Source: CALFCE01 sp964411665
GTDB taxonomy: Bacteria > Pseudomonadota > Gammaproteobacteria > Granulosicoccales > Granulosicoccaceae
Reading direction: 5' to 3'
Assembly (NCBI GenBank): GCA_964411665.1
Contig: CAYPMR010000008.1
Location: forward strand, 1 to 64,000
Length of the DNA: 64,000 nucleotides
Below are positions 47,644 to 57,173 of the stretch, piece after piece. The translations under genes were made by a program, and so were the position numbers. The stretch's first letter is position 1, and the number at the start of each line of letters is the position of its first letter. Below the pieces are notes generated by a model. It was not told where the DNA came from and made no database searches. It worked only from the letters and a program-made list of their open reading frames with translations.

Positions 47644-47697
47644 TGATACTGCAGCTCCGCGCTCACAACAGCCAATAGTCGAGAATCGAAATCCACC

Positions 47698-49128
47698 ATG
47701 AGACGAAATCGCAATGCAAAAATAATTGCCACATTGGGTCCGGCAAGCAACTCGCCCGACATGCTGGAGGCGCTTTTCGTTGCCGGAATAGACGTGTTCA
47801 GACTCAACTTCAGTCATGGTGCGCATGAGGATCATGCAAAAACCCATGCAGCCCTGCGGGCACTGGAGAATAAAACTGGCCGACCCATCGCTATCCTGAT
47901 GGATCTGCAAGGTCCGAAACTGCGTGTCGGCAAATTTGCCAATGGCCCCCATGAGCTTCAAACCGGCCAGATGTTTCGAATGGATCTGGATGATGCGGCC
48001 GGCGATGCCACACGCGTGCAACTGCCACATCAAGAAATTTTCACAGCCTTGGAGGTTGGCGCGAATTTGCTGGTCAACGATGGCAAAGTAAAACTAAAAG
48101 TCCTCAGTTGTGACGCCACTTCTGCGACAACAGAGGTTGTCGTTGGCGGTGAAATTTCCAACAATAAAGGCGTCAATGTGCCCGACGTGTACCTGCCCAT
48201 TTCTCCACTCACCCCAAAGGATCGCGACGATCTTGAATTCGGTTTGTCACTGGGAGTGGATTGGGTCGCTCTGTCATTCGTGCAGCGGGCCGAGGATATG
48301 GAAGAAGCACGCAATCTGGTAGGTGGCCGCGCGGCCTTAATGGCAAAGCTTGAGAAACCTTCTGGTATACGTGCTCTTGACGGTATCGTTGAAGCTTCGG
48401 ATGCAATTATGGTTGCGCGTGGCGACCTCGGTGTGGAGATGCCGCAAGAGCAGGTACCTGTCATACAAAAACGTATCATCAAAGCCTGTCGTGAGGCAGG
48501 AAAACCCGTGGTTGTTGCAACGCAGATGCTGGAATCAATGATTCACTCGCCGGTACCGACGCGAGCGGAATCATCCGATGTTGCAACTGCTGTCTATGAC
48601 AGTGCAGATGCAGTCATGCTCTCTGCCGAAACAGCTGTCGGTGAATTTCCGGTCGAGGCAGTCACTGCTATGAATCGGGTTATCAATGAAGTTGAGCAGG
48701 ATCCGCAATTCCGGGTGCTACTGGATGCGTCACGCCCGGAACCCGGTAAAACTGTGGCGGATGCGATTTGTTCTTCACTGCATCACGTCTCGTCAGTTAT
48801 GCCGGTAGCTGCAACGTTTACCTATACTGAATCCGGCTTCAGTACCTTCAGAGCGGCCAGAGAACGACCCGAAGCGCCGGTCATCGGTTGTACACCAAAT
48901 ATCAACACGGCGCGCAAACTTGCACTGGTTTGGGGCGTCCATGCTGTTATCTCGGGCAACATGACCGACGTCGACGCCATGGTCAAAAATGCCATCGCCA
49001 TCACTCTGGAAGGGGAATTTGGTTCACTCGGCGATGTTATTGCAATTACAGCAGGCATTCCCTTCGGGCGCACGGGAACGACCAACATGTTGCGTCTTAC
49101 CCGTCTCAAAACCCTCGAGGGTGACTAA
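47698..49128 (+). CDS. pyk: pyruvate kinase
   Basis: 476 aa; makes pyruvate and ATP from phosphoenolpyruvate. Visible: RRNRNAKIIATLGPASN, FRLNFSHGAHEDH, the signature segment LMAKLEKPSGIRAL, and VARGDLGVEMPQEQVP. The effector domain is intact at the C-terminus. Length and sequence fit the PykA type. It follows a palindrome that resembles a HexR site and is the last glycolytic step downstream of the Entner-Doudoroff genes in this window. Confidence 0.94.
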   Translation: MRRNRNAKIIATLGPASNSPDMLEALFVAGIDVFRLNFSHGAHEDHAKTHAALRALENKTGRPIAILMDLQGPKLRVGKFANGPHELQTGQMFRMDLDDAAGDATRVQLPHQEIFTALEVGANLLVNDGKVKLKVLSCDATSATTEVVVGGEISNNKGVNVPDVYLPISPLTPKDRDDLEFGLSLGVDWVALSFVQRAEDMEEARNLVGGRAALMAKLEKPSGIRALDGIVEASDAIMVARGDLGVEMPQEQVPVIQKRIIKACREAGKPVVVATQMLESMIHSPVPTRAESSDVATAVYDSADAVMLSAETAVGEFPVEAVTAMNRVINEVEQDPQFRVLLDASRPEPGKTVADAICSSLHHVSSVMPVAATFTYTESGFSTFRAARERPEAPVIGCTPNINTARKLALVWGVHAVISGNMTDVDAMVKNAIAITLEGEFGSLGDVIAITAGIPFGRTGTTNMLRLTRLKTLEGD

Positions 49129-49522
49129 AATGGGGCAGCTGGTACTTGGTGTAGACAGTCAATGACGGTGTAGGCGGTCAATGACGGTGTGGGCGGTCAA
49201 TGATTATTTCATGCAGTTAACAATGATTGGCTAATGATTGGCGCAAAACCGCAACCACCTCTCATACCATGAAACAGTTTGCAATATAACCGCTACCACA
49301 CCGAACCCTCTGTTAACAAATGTGGCATATCGCTGTCTTTTCGATTTTCCAGCCCGATGGTACGCGTATATATTGTATGTTAGCAGTCGCAGAGTAACGA
49401 CGTCCTTGTTTGCACATTGAATTGGTTTCAATTGTAAGGACGTTGGCACAGGGAATGTCACGACAGCTGGTTCTGCGAGGTTCAAGGAAAACTCAGTTGT
49501 CAACTATCAAAAAGTGCGAGCC
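49129..49522. other. gene-free region after pyruvate kinase
   Basis: About 390 bases. Apart from three 19-base tandem units near its left end I see no gene, RNA structure or strong terminator. The promoter of the LysM-FecR gene should lie to the right. Confidence 0.45.
49149..49205. repeat. three tandem 19-bp units
   Basis: Units at 49149-49167, 49168-49186 and 49187-49205 read GTGTRGRCRGTCAATGAYK with few differences. They begin 21 bases after the pyruvate kinase stop. Confidence 0.8.
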
Positions 49523-50932
49523 ATGAATAACGAAATATCATCACACCGCCATTCTTCACAAGAATCACCAAAGCGGTCATCACAGCGATCACCAAAGCGA
49601 TCAACGCAACGACTGTCGAAACGACTGTCACCCCCTGGTTTACTTGCCTTGTTCTTTGTGGCGCTGCTGTTTACAGCAGGTACTGCCAGTGCAAACGAAC
49701 GGGATGAATTTTTTGTAGAAATTGGCGATAAAACCGTCACTGTTCAACCGGGTGATACTCTGCACAAACTGGCTAAAGCCGAGTACGGATCCCCTGCTTT
49801 TTGGCGCCTCATCGCCGAGTACAACTCACTGACCCCTTCTGCATCACTCCAACAAGGGCAGATCATAAAGTTACCCGTGTTAATGAAAAGGAAATTTGAA
49901 TTTGCCGATGTCTCATTTGTCAAAGGAGATGTGCTACTAAGCCGAGCTGGCGAAGAAACGCGTGAGCTAACACGTGAAGACAGCATTTTTCTTGAAGATA
50001 TTGTAAAGACAGGGGAAGACGGTTTTGCGAGTCTTACATTTCGTACCGGTTCAGTTGTACATGTACAACCAAAAAGCGAAATTGAGCTGGTGCGTTTGCG
50101 TTGCCTTGAAAATGATGCAACCTGTGTACTGGGTATCAGCGCACTAAAAGGTGAAGTGTCATCCAACGTACAACGTGTGGGTGACCAACCAACCGACTTT
50201 AGAATTTTCACCCCTTATGCGACCGCAGCCGTACGTGGTACCGAATTCGATTTCGAAGCCGGTAGCGACACAATGGTAGTGGGAGTAACCGAGGGTAACG
50301 TGGATATCGTCTCTTCCGGTTCCCGGAATAATCTCGACAGAGGATTCGGTTCTGTAACCAAACAAGGACAAGCTGGTGGTGATCCGATTCCTTTGATAGA
50401 ACCACCAACGTTTAAAGGAATACCACCGCGATTTGCCGAAGGCGACAAGATCAGCTGGTGGCGTGCACTAAAAAGTAGCCAGTACATCGTCAGTATCGCA
50501 AGCGAAGCCAATTCAACAGAAATTGTCTCGCAGGTACGCCAGTCAAATCAGGTTTATCAATTCGGCGAGCTCAACCCCGGCAGCTATTTGTTTAACGTGC
50601 GCTCTGTGGATGAAAATGGGTTAAAGGGTTTTCCGTCATCGCAAAAAGTCAATGTGGTACAAATAAATCCAGACGCTGGCATTTACGAATTAGTCGCCAA
50701 CCGCGATGGGCAAAATCTGACGCTTAATGTAACCGAACCACGCCAGACAGCTACCGGATATGAACTGCAGGTATCATCCAGCAGTGATTTTGATGATGTC
50801 ATTTCTCTTGATATCGGCCAGAGTGGTACAGTCATTTTAAAAGCACCGGAAGGGGATTTATTTGCCCGCACCAGAGCGCTGATTGGTACGCAGGAAGTAT
50901 CCGAATTTGGACCGTCATTGCGGGTTAACTAG
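49523..50932 (+). CDS. LysM and FecR domain exported protein
   Basis: About 469 aa from the ATG at 49523; a GTG three codons earlier is possible. A long basic, Ser/Gln/Arg-rich n-region (about 35 residues) leads to a hydrophobic segment and cleavage near TASANE. A LysM domain follows (VTVQPGDTLHKLAKAEYGSP, about residues 68-115), then a FecR-type domain (about 125-290) with TPYATAAVRGTEFDF, and a C-terminal fibronectin-like region. It probably sits in the periplasm bound to peptidoglycan. Relatives are often beside adenylate cyclase or CHASE2 genes; none is here. Two 24-bp DNA repeats encode the N-terminal SPKRSSQR-type repeat. Confidence 0.82.
   Translation: MNNEISSHRHSSQESPKRSSQRSPKRSTQRLSKRLSPPGLLALFFVALLFTAGTASANERDEFFVEIGDKTVTVQPGDTLHKLAKAEYGSPAFWRLIAEYNSLTPSASLQQGQIIKLPVLMKRKFEFADVSFVKGDVLLSRAGEETRELTREDSIFLEDIVKTGEDGFASLTFRTGSVVHVQPKSEIELVRLRCLENDATCVLGISALKGEVSSNVQRVGDQPTDFRIFTPYATAAVRGTEFDFEAGSDTMVVGVTEGNVDIVSSGSRNNLDRGFGSVTKQGQAGGDPIPLIEPPTFKGIPPRFAEGDKISWWRALKSSQYIVSIASEANSTEIVSQVRQSNQVYQFGELNPGSYLFNVRSVDENGLKGFPSSQKVNVVQINPDAGIYELVANRDGQNLTLNVTEPRQTATGYELQVSSSSDFDDVISLDIGQSGTVILKAPEGDLFARTRALIGTQEVSEFGPSLRVN
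49565..49612 (+). repeat. 24-bp direct duplication inside the LysM-FecR gene
   Basis: Units at 49565-49588 and 49589-49612 encode SPKRSSQR and SPKRSTQR. A third, degenerate partial unit follows. The repeat lengthens the basic N-terminus in frame. Confidence 0.75.
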
Positions 50933-50981
50933 AAGCCACCTGAAAATTTGATTGGGGGTTCATAGCCCTTGCACGCTGGCA

Positions 50982-50999
50982 GGCTGTTTTTCAACAGCC
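50982..50999. terminator. hairpin between convergent LysM-FecR and hexR genes
   Basis: GGCTGTT-TTTC-AACAGCC gives a 7-bp stem about 50 bases after the LysM-FecR stop. There is no T-tract. It is the only clear hairpin in this intergenic space. Confidence 0.45.
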
Positions 51000-51102
51000 C
51001 GCTAGATCAAACTTCAATTTTGAAATAACTTCTAATACTCGTTTTAGCTAAAGACAAGATGTTGTATTAACACCAGTCAATACAACACTACGTGCGAAGC
51101 TA

Positions 51103-51933
51103 TCAAACGAATTTTCCGTCGATAGCACGGCGAGCGTCACTGACTCGACGAATCATTGTCTCGCCCCCTCTCACTGCAACACCCACAGACAGAATATCCA
51201 GTAGCACTATCTGCGCAAGCCGCGATTTGATTGGCGCGAATATGTCGCTGTCTTCAATTACATCAACGTAGAGCGTCAGATCAGCAATATCAGCAAGTGG
51301 AGAGCCAGTTGCCGTTACTGCTATTACTCGCGCACCTGCGTTTTTTGCAATCTTCGCGGTGTTCAAGAGATCGCGACTACGCCCCGACGATGAGATGGCG
51401 ATGACTAATGCACTGTCATCCAGAAGTGCAGCCGATGCATCCTGAATATGTGGATCCGAGTATGCAACTGCGGGTATGCCAAGGCGAAAAAATTTCAATT
51501 GCGCATCTTCTGCTACGACAGCTGAACCGCCTAAACCATAAAATTCAACGCGTTTGGCAGCCAGATAATAATCAACGGCTTTCTCTAAAGCTTCCGGGCT
51601 GATTTGATTGCGAATCTGCCCCAGTGAGGCCATAGCGCTATCAATTATTTTATTGGTCAGCGAACGCGTATTGTCGTCGAGAGAGACATCCTGATAAATA
51701 AATGTCCCGCGGCTGGCTAGATCGCGTGCAAGCTTGAGCTTAAATTCCTGGAATCCAGCGCAATCGAGCGCGCGGCAAAATCGTATGACAGTCGGCTCGC
51801 TAACTTGTGCCAGGCTCGACAATGCCTGAATGGAGGTCTGTACACAACGATCCGGGTCTTCAAGTACCGTGTCGGCAACTTTACGTTCAGATTTTCGCAA
51901 GGATTCGCGCGCTGACTTAATCTGCGACAACAT
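51103..51933 (-). CDS. hexR: HexR, RpiR-family repressor of central carbon metabolism
   Basis: About 276 aa. N-terminal helix-turn-helix with SIQALSSLAQVSEPTVIRFCRALDCAGFQEFK (written in two parts: SIQALSSLAQVSEPTVIR, then the recognition end), and a C-terminal SIS sugar-phosphate domain (FYGLGGSAVVAEDAQ, AISSSGRSRDLL). In relatives 2-keto-3-deoxy-6-phosphogluconate releases it from DNA. It is the third gene after zwf and pgl on the same strand, as in other gammaproteobacteria. I chose ATG 51933, with AGG nine bases upstream, over a TTG three codons earlier. Confidence 0.9.
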   Translation of the reverse strand: MLSQIKSARESLRKSERKVADTVLEDPDRCVQTSIQALSSLAQVSEPTVIRFCRALDCAGFQEFKLKLARDLASRGTFIYQDVSLDDNTRSLTNKIIDSAMASLGQIRNQISPEALEKAVDYYLAAKRVEFYGLGGSAVVAEDAQLKFFRLGIPAVAYSDPHIQDASAALLDDSALVIAISSSGRSRDLLNTAKIAKNAGARVIAVTATGSPLADIADLTLYVDVIEDSDIFAPIKSRLAQIVLLDILSVGVAVRGGETMIRRVSDARRAIDGKFV

Positions 51934-52028
51934 GGGGTGCAACCTGTGAATTCATGGGGTATCCAATTGCCTGCAATCAAATTACCAGCACGACAACGTA
52001 TGCGATCTGATAGATTCCATAAGCCGTC

Positions 52029-52868
52029 TTAGTCATCACACCAGTATACGACGGGATCAGCGTATCTGAAAACAGCTGCGATCGGGAATGCCGCATGATC
52101 ATCAAGCTGCAGAGCCCGTGACAACACCTCACACTTCTCCTGCCCGACAATATGCAACATCAGCATACGTGATTTGAAAATTCCCGAATATGTCAGCGAC
52201 AGCCGCTCATGAGGGGCGCTGCTGGGTCTTACCTGGGTAACCAGCTCTGAGACTGACAAATCCACGTTAACCGTATCACTTAACTGACTTTTCGGCGCAT
52301 TAGTTTCGGTACAGGCTATGTGCAAATGATCTGGCAACTCTCGACCCGAGTGTGAAACCGATGAGTAAGGAAACAGCGATGCGGTGTGCCCATCGTTGCC
52401 CATACCGAGGACAGTCACATCGAATGCACCAGCATGTGCCAGCAATAATGAGTGCATTTTTCTGGCGTAACCCGGTAATGCGTCGACCGCTGTCGTCGCC
52501 TTGTCATTATTGACTCCACCGGTGCCGTCGATCTCGCCAAGATCACTGAAACAGCTTATGAAACGAGCTTTACTTGCTTTATCAACCAGCAGGTTCTCGC
52601 GCACCAGACGTTCGTTACTATCCTCATGATTCCGGGTCACCCACCGCTCATCAACCAGTGCAACGCTCACTCTAGCCCAATCAATATCCTCAGCAGACAG
52701 GGCTTGAAGAAAGGGTATCGGCGTTGATCCACCTGATACGAGTAGACAGGCAGAACCTCTTTTCTCCATTGCCTGACGCAAATTTGACGCCGTGTCCAGG
52801 GCCAATCGTTCACCAAGGGCTTGGGGGTCAGTGCATTCAACTCGCGTTATGCAATCCGGCAGGGTCAA
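52029..52868 (-). CDS. pgl: 6-phosphogluconolactonase
   Basis: 279 aa, DevB/SOL type. Visible: LLVSGGSTPIPFLQAL, VALVDERWVTRNHEDSNE and VLGMGNDGHTASLFP. It hydrolyses 6-phosphogluconolactone made by the adjacent Zwf. The TTG start is 6 bases after the zwf stop with GAGG upstream, so the two are translated from one message. Confidence 0.92.
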   Translation of the reverse strand: MTLPDCITRVECTDPQALGERLALDTASNLRQAMEKRGSACLLVSGGSTPIPFLQALSAEDIDWARVSVALVDERWVTRNHEDSNERLVRENLLVDKASKARFISCFSDLGEIDGTGGVNNDKATTAVDALPGYARKMHSLLLAHAGAFDVTVLGMGNDGHTASLFPYSSVSHSGRELPDHLHIACTETNAPKSQLSDTVNVDLSVSELVTQVRPSSAPHERLSLTYSGIFKSRMLMLHIVGQEKCEVLSRALQLDDHAAFPIAAVFRYADPVVYWCDD

Positions 52869-52874
52869 ATTCGG

Positions 52875-54350
52875 TCAGTCCTCATTCCAGCTTAAACCAT
52901 CTTTGCCGATTAACACGTGAGATGACGATGGCCCCCAGCTTCCCGCCGTGTAGGGATCCGGGGCTTGCGGGTATTCATCCCAGGCTGCACGTATCGGATC
53001 TATCCATTCCCAGGCTGCTGCGACTTCGTCACGACGCATAAACCAGGTCGGGTTGCCGCGAATAATATCGATAAGTAAACGCTCATATGCGATGACGCGA
53101 CGTTTTTTAAATACCTCATTGAAATCAAGATCTAGCGACACGGGCTCCAGATGCATGTGATCGCCACGGGTTTTTACGTATATTCTGAAGCGAATACTTT
53201 CTTCAGGCTGCAAGCGAATAATCAGTTGATTGGGAGTCTGAAACGCTCCGCTTGTTTCGAATATTGAATGCGGCACTGCACGAAAATTAATGACTATCTC
53301 TGTCACTTTCTCAGCCATTCGCTTACCCGTTCTAAGATAGAAAGGAATACCTTCCCAACGCCAGGAACCAATCTCGGCACGCACAGCTACAAAGGTTTCA
53401 GTGTAACTGTCGATTGGGATGTCTTCATCTTCAAGATAACCAGAGACCTGACCGTCACTGAATGCGCCTGAACGGTACTGTCCTCGTACCGTGTCTTTGA
53501 GAGCGTCCAGTCCAGCCAACGGCTTTAAAGCGCGCAATACTTTTATTTTTTCATCACGCACCGCGTCAGGATCGTCACTGACCGGTGGTTCCATCGCCAT
53601 AATAACCAGCAGCTGCAACAAATGATTTTGCAACATGTCACGTAATGCACCTGTTTGATCATAGAAGGAACCACGTCCTTCTATCCCCAGACTTTCAGCA
53701 ATGGTGATTTGTACGTCTTTTATTCGCTCGCGTCGCCACAGCGGTTCAAACAACACATTGCCGAATCGGAGTGCGAGCAGGTTCTGTACTGTATCCTTGC
53801 CAAGATAGTGATCAATGCGGTAGATCTGTGACTCATCAAACGCCGCTGCCAATTCATCATTGATTTGTTCAGCGCTGGCAAGATCTCTTCCCAATGGTTT
53901 CTCCAGAGCGACACGACTGCGCGGGGTAATTAATCCAGCCAGCTTTAACTGCTGACAGGTTCGTGCAAATATACCGGGTGCTGTCGACAAATAAAAAACC
54001 CTGACTCTGTCTTCGAATCCTGCCAGAACATCTTTTAACTTATCGAAATCACTGGAAACGGTGGCATCGACTGGCAGATAAGCAATACGTTGCAAAAAAG
54101 CGGTCCATTGCTCAGCTACATACTCCTTCTTTTCAATATGCGGCAGCGCTTCTTCCTCTACACGGGTTATAAACTCGGCAGTACTGTGCTTGCTACGGGC
54201 AACGCAAATCAACCTCGATTGCTCTGGCAATTGATCTTCGCAGTGACGAAAGTAAAGCGCGGGTATCAGCTTACGCATCGACAGATCGCCAGTCGCGCCA
54301 AAAAGCACGAAATCAAAGATAGCAAGTTTGTCAATTTCCATCTGAGTCAT
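52875..54350 (-). CDS. zwf: glucose-6-phosphate 1-dehydrogenase
   Basis: 491 aa. N-terminal nucleotide-binding FGATGDLSMRKLIPALY and the active-site motif RIDHYLGKDTVQNLLALRFGN. It commits glucose-6-phosphate to the oxidative pentose phosphate and Entner-Doudoroff routes, reducing NAD(P). It heads zwf-pgl-hexR and diverges from eda. Confidence 0.95.
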   Translation of the reverse strand: MTQMEIDKLAIFDFVLFGATGDLSMRKLIPALYFRHCEDQLPEQSRLICVARSKHSTAEFITRVEEEALPHIEKKEYVAEQWTAFLQRIAYLPVDATVSSDFDKLKDVLAGFEDRVRVFYLSTAPGIFARTCQQLKLAGLITPRSRVALEKPLGRDLASAEQINDELAAAFDESQIYRIDHYLGKDTVQNLLALRFGNVLFEPLWRRERIKDVQITIAESLGIEGRGSFYDQTGALRDMLQNHLLQLLVIMAMEPPVSDDPDAVRDEKIKVLRALKPLAGLDALKDTVRGQYRSGAFSDGQVSGYLEDEDIPIDSYTETFVAVRAEIGSWRWEGIPFYLRTGKRMAEKVTEIVINFRAVPHSIFETSGAFQTPNQLIIRLQPEESIRFRIYVKTRGDHMHLEPVSLDLDFNEVFKKRRVIAYERLLIDIIRGNPTWFMRRDEVAAAWEWIDPIRAAWDEYPQAPDPYTAGSWGPSSSHVLIGKDGLSWNED

Positions 54351-54425
54351 AATGGCAGGTGTCAGATAACGCGATTATTCCAATACATACATAAAACTAT
54401 TATAAAGCCCGAGCAGCTATGTCGA

Positions 54426-54443
54426 GACAAGGCGACCCTTGTC
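54426..54443. promoter_or_regulatory. inverted repeat in the zwf/eda divergent region
   Basis: GACAAGG-CGAC-CCTTGTC, a 7-bp perfect repeat with a 4-base centre, lies about midway between the two divergent genes. It could be an operator or a leader hairpin. It does not match the HexR consensus of gammaproteobacteria, and I saw no better HexR match in this spacer. Confidence 0.4.
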
Positions 54444-54541
54444 ATAGTTCATAACAAAGCACCCAGCGATATGCTCTGGCGCCCAAATTTTCAGATAGTA
54501 TAAGGTAACTGTACAGCATCCATATGAAGGACAATTAACCG

Positions 54542-55174
54542 ATGACCTGCAAATTAACGATCAAACAGGTAATGCAAAGCGCGCCTGTCATGCCAGTATT
54601 GGTTATCAATCAAATTGATGACGCATTGCCAATTGCAGAAGCCCTGCTTGCTGGTGGCCTGAACGTAGCGGAAATCACTCTGCGCACACCATGCGCATTG
54701 GACTGCATAGGGGCAATAAGCAAAGCGTTACCCGACATGATAGTCGGTGCTGGTACAGTTAATAATGCCGATGAGATGAAACGGGTTAAAGAGCAAGGTG
54801 CACAGTTCGCTGTAAGCCCGGGATTCACAGTAAATCTGCACAAGGCAGCACTCGATCATGACATGCCGTGGCTACCAGGCATTTGTAGTCCTGGCGAAAT
54901 ATTACAAGCTGCAGAGTGCGAACGACACGAACTGAAATTTTTTCCAGCCGAACAAGCAGGTGGTAGCGCCTTCCTTGCCACGCTCAGTGGGCCTTTTCAA
55001 CAGACTGCCTTTTGTCCAACCGGTGGTATCAATGCGGATAGTGCTCTGGACTATCTGCGTCTTGATAACGTGTTGTGCGTTGGTGGCACCTGGGTAACAC
55101 CTGGGAATGCCGTAAAAGACAAGGACTGGAACTGTATCTCCAAATTAGCCGCAGCAGCCAGTCAACTGGCTTGA
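54542..55174 (+). CDS. eda: 2-keto-3-deoxy-6-phosphogluconate aldolase
   Basis: 210 aa; start at the ATG at 54542 preceded by GAAGGACA. Visible: GLNVAEITLRTPCALD with the catalytic Glu, GAGTVNNADEM, and the Schiff-base lysine in LKFFPAEQAGG. It splits KDPG to pyruvate and glyceraldehyde 3-phosphate, the last Entner-Doudoroff step. edd is not in this window. Confidence 0.94.
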   Translation: MTCKLTIKQVMQSAPVMPVLVINQIDDALPIAEALLAGGLNVAEITLRTPCALDCIGAISKALPDMIVGAGTVNNADEMKRVKEQGAQFAVSPGFTVNLHKAALDHDMPWLPGICSPGEILQAAECERHELKFFPAEQAGGSAFLATLSGPFQQTAFCPTGGINADSALDYLRLDNVLCVGGTWVTPGNAVKDKDWNCISKLAAAASQLA

Positions 55175-55206
55175 ATACACTGGAAACTCTATTAACCACC
55201 TGATCT

Positions 55207-55224
55207 GCAAAACCCTCGTTTTGC
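55207..55224 (+). terminator. hairpin downstream of eda
   Basis: GCAAAAC-CCTC-GTTTTGC forms a 7-bp stem 33 bases after the eda stop. No run of T follows, so this is a weak terminator call. Confidence 0.4.
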
Positions 55225-55397
55225 TCACCTTGGGGAGCGCTTAGGCTAGCTGTCGCATTTTCACGTTTTTGACCGGATGCGACGGCCACCGAGTCAAGAT
55301 ATTTTGCACTAAATCACGCTTTTCACAAAGTTAAGTGCCGTTATAATGGGACGGAGCAGCAGTGCTTGGCATACCGCGATAACAGAAGAGTTTTAAA

Positions 55398-56360
55398 ATG
55401 AACGCACATATCGACTGGTCCGAATCAGAGTATCGGAATTTCAACGTCCTGCCTCAGGTCTCATCCCATACCTATCACGAGTTGCCCATGTTTAAAAAGG
55501 GGGCGTTGATCAAACTACTGGATGACTACCCAAGACGCTGGTTGCAAGCGTTTACCATGGGCGAGGATCCATGCCGCAACGAAGAATGGAAATGTGTCGA
55601 CATCTCACCAGAAAGTACCGGAGAAGACCTGTGGCGTGCAGCTGAAACAGGGCGTATCTGGTACAACATCACGCATATAGAAGAATACGATGATAGCTAC
55701 CGTAATCTTATCAATGGCATGTACGAACATTTAAGCGATCAATGTCAACACATGTCAGATATGCGCTCTAATTACAGCACCTTGCTAATCAGCTCACCTG
55801 GCGCTCAAGTGTATTACCACCTCGATGCCGAACCCAATATGTTATGGCATTTACGTGGTCAGAAAAAAATATGGGTCTACCCTGCCATGGACACACATTT
55901 TGTCTCGCAAGAGCATATCGAAGACATCTACGCCGGTGCTATTGATGAAAACCTGCCTTTTAAACCGGAGTTTGATGAACATTCCCAGCAATTTCTACTC
56001 TCGCCCGGAGATGTTGCTTCATGGCCACATAACGGTCCTCACCGTATTGAAAATATCGACATGAATGTGTCCCTTGCAACCAGCTATTTAACTCACAGCA
56101 CATATAAGCGAGAATACACACAGCTGGCAAATCGATTTTTATTACGCAATTACGGCGTTAAAAAACGCAGCATGAAAGAAGAAGGTCCAGTAGCTGCAAT
56201 GAAACGCTTCAGTTACAGAGCCCTTAACAAAATAAAACCTTTTCCTCGATCCGCTCGTCAGAACACCTATATCACTGACCTGCAGGTTGATCCAGCATCC
56301 CACAATAGTTTGAAGAGACTCGACACTGCACGACGTGCCTCATTCTCACCTCCTGCTTGA
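55398..56360 (+). CDS. JmjC/cupin-like putative 2-oxoglutarate oxygenase
   Basis: 320 aa. The iron-binding facial triad appears as YYHLDAEPN (His141, Asp143) and WPHNGPHRIEN (His211 or His215), with a Lys/Trp-rich strand LRGQKKIWVYP between them. These features fit JmjC-like hydroxylases of the cupin superfamily. The C-terminal 80 residues are basic (GVKKRSMKEEG, IKPFPRSARQ). Substrate unknown. Such genes often sit with acetyltransferases in surface-polysaccharide loci, as here. Confidence 0.72.
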   Translation: MNAHIDWSESEYRNFNVLPQVSSHTYHELPMFKKGALIKLLDDYPRRWLQAFTMGEDPCRNEEWKCVDISPESTGEDLWRAAETGRIWYNITHIEEYDDSYRNLINGMYEHLSDQCQHMSDMRSNYSTLLISSPGAQVYYHLDAEPNMLWHLRGQKKIWVYPAMDTHFVSQEHIEDIYAGAIDENLPFKPEFDEHSQQFLLSPGDVASWPHNGPHRIENIDMNVSLATSYLTHSTYKREYTQLANRFLLRNYGVKKRSMKEEGPVAAMKRFSYRALNKIKPFPRSARQNTYITDLQVDPASHNSLKRLDTARRASFSPPA

Positions 56361-56427
56361 AATTACTCTGAAATTCAGGATGGTAATTTAATCCGTTGGC
56401 GTAGACATAACTGCGACTCTCAGGCAG

Positions 56428-57099
56428 CTACCTTCCCCTGAATACCACGAGCTTGTTTACCCTGGCCTTATACTCAGATTCCTCTTTACCAACATCCAGA
56501 TGTACAGGTGGCGGGAGCTTGTAAAAATGGCGTCTGAGGAATACAAATTCAGCAACCATACCGACACGCTTGAAACCTGATCGGCGAAACGATCCCAGAG
56601 CCGCATAATTGGTCCAATCGGTTGTTGTAACTAGATGAATCGTCGCTTCCTTGTTGTATTCCTGCACAGCGACAAAATCCAACAGTCTGGACATTAATTT
56701 TTGCCCACGCATTGACGTTGTAACGAAGCACTTGAAAACGTAAGCCACGCCTTCGGGTAACTCCAGTCCAGCGCCAGCAAAAGGAGTACCTGCACTGTTG
56801 TGATGTGCAGGTATGTGATCTGTACCAACCAGCAGATATCCAGCAATTTGAGAATCGATCAAAGCCGCATAGAATCGAAACCCTGACTGTCGCATGTCAT
56901 CAATCAATGCCGGTCCAAGCTGCAGGTGGGCAACAGACACATGAGAGTCGAGCTGATCCGGCATGAGTTCAGTAAATTGAAAGTCACTGCTATCTTCAAA
57001 CGACACGGTATCGGGGATATCACGAACAAGCAGATAGGTGATATCACTTGGTATCAGTCGAGTTGTGCCTCGATAGATGTATTCAAGCAACTTATTCAT
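56428..57099 (-). CDS. GNAT family N-acetyltransferase
   Basis: 223 aa. The central segment VAYVFKCFVTTSMRGQKLMSRLLDF contains the acetyl-CoA-binding R/QxxGxG/A-like motif (RGQKLM), and the C-terminal part has LVTTTDWTNYAALGSFRRSGFK, the usual GNAT end. The substrate is unknown. It converges with the JmjC-like gene. Confidence 0.75.
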   Translation of the reverse strand: MNKLLEYIYRGTTRLIPSDITYLLVRDIPDTVSFEDSSDFQFTELMPDQLDSHVSVAHLQLGPALIDDMRQSGFRFYAALIDSQIAGYLLVGTDHIPAHHNSAGTPFAGAGLELPEGVAYVFKCFVTTSMRGQKLMSRLLDFVAVQEYNKEATIHLVTTTDWTNYAALGSFRRSGFKRVGMVAEFVFLRRHFYKLPPPVHLDVGKEESEYKARVNKLVVFRGR

Positions 57100-57173
57100 T
57101 ATCCAGAGTCAGTAACCAGCATGTAGTGACGAAAAGTGGCAAAGGAATATTTTACCGGATGTGGTGATTCGCT

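Noticed and set aside
47590..48033. Minus-strand frame of 147 aa opposite the pyruvate kinase start
   Set aside because: Lies antisense to the well-supported pyk gene and covers its promoter; residue pattern is that of a shadow.
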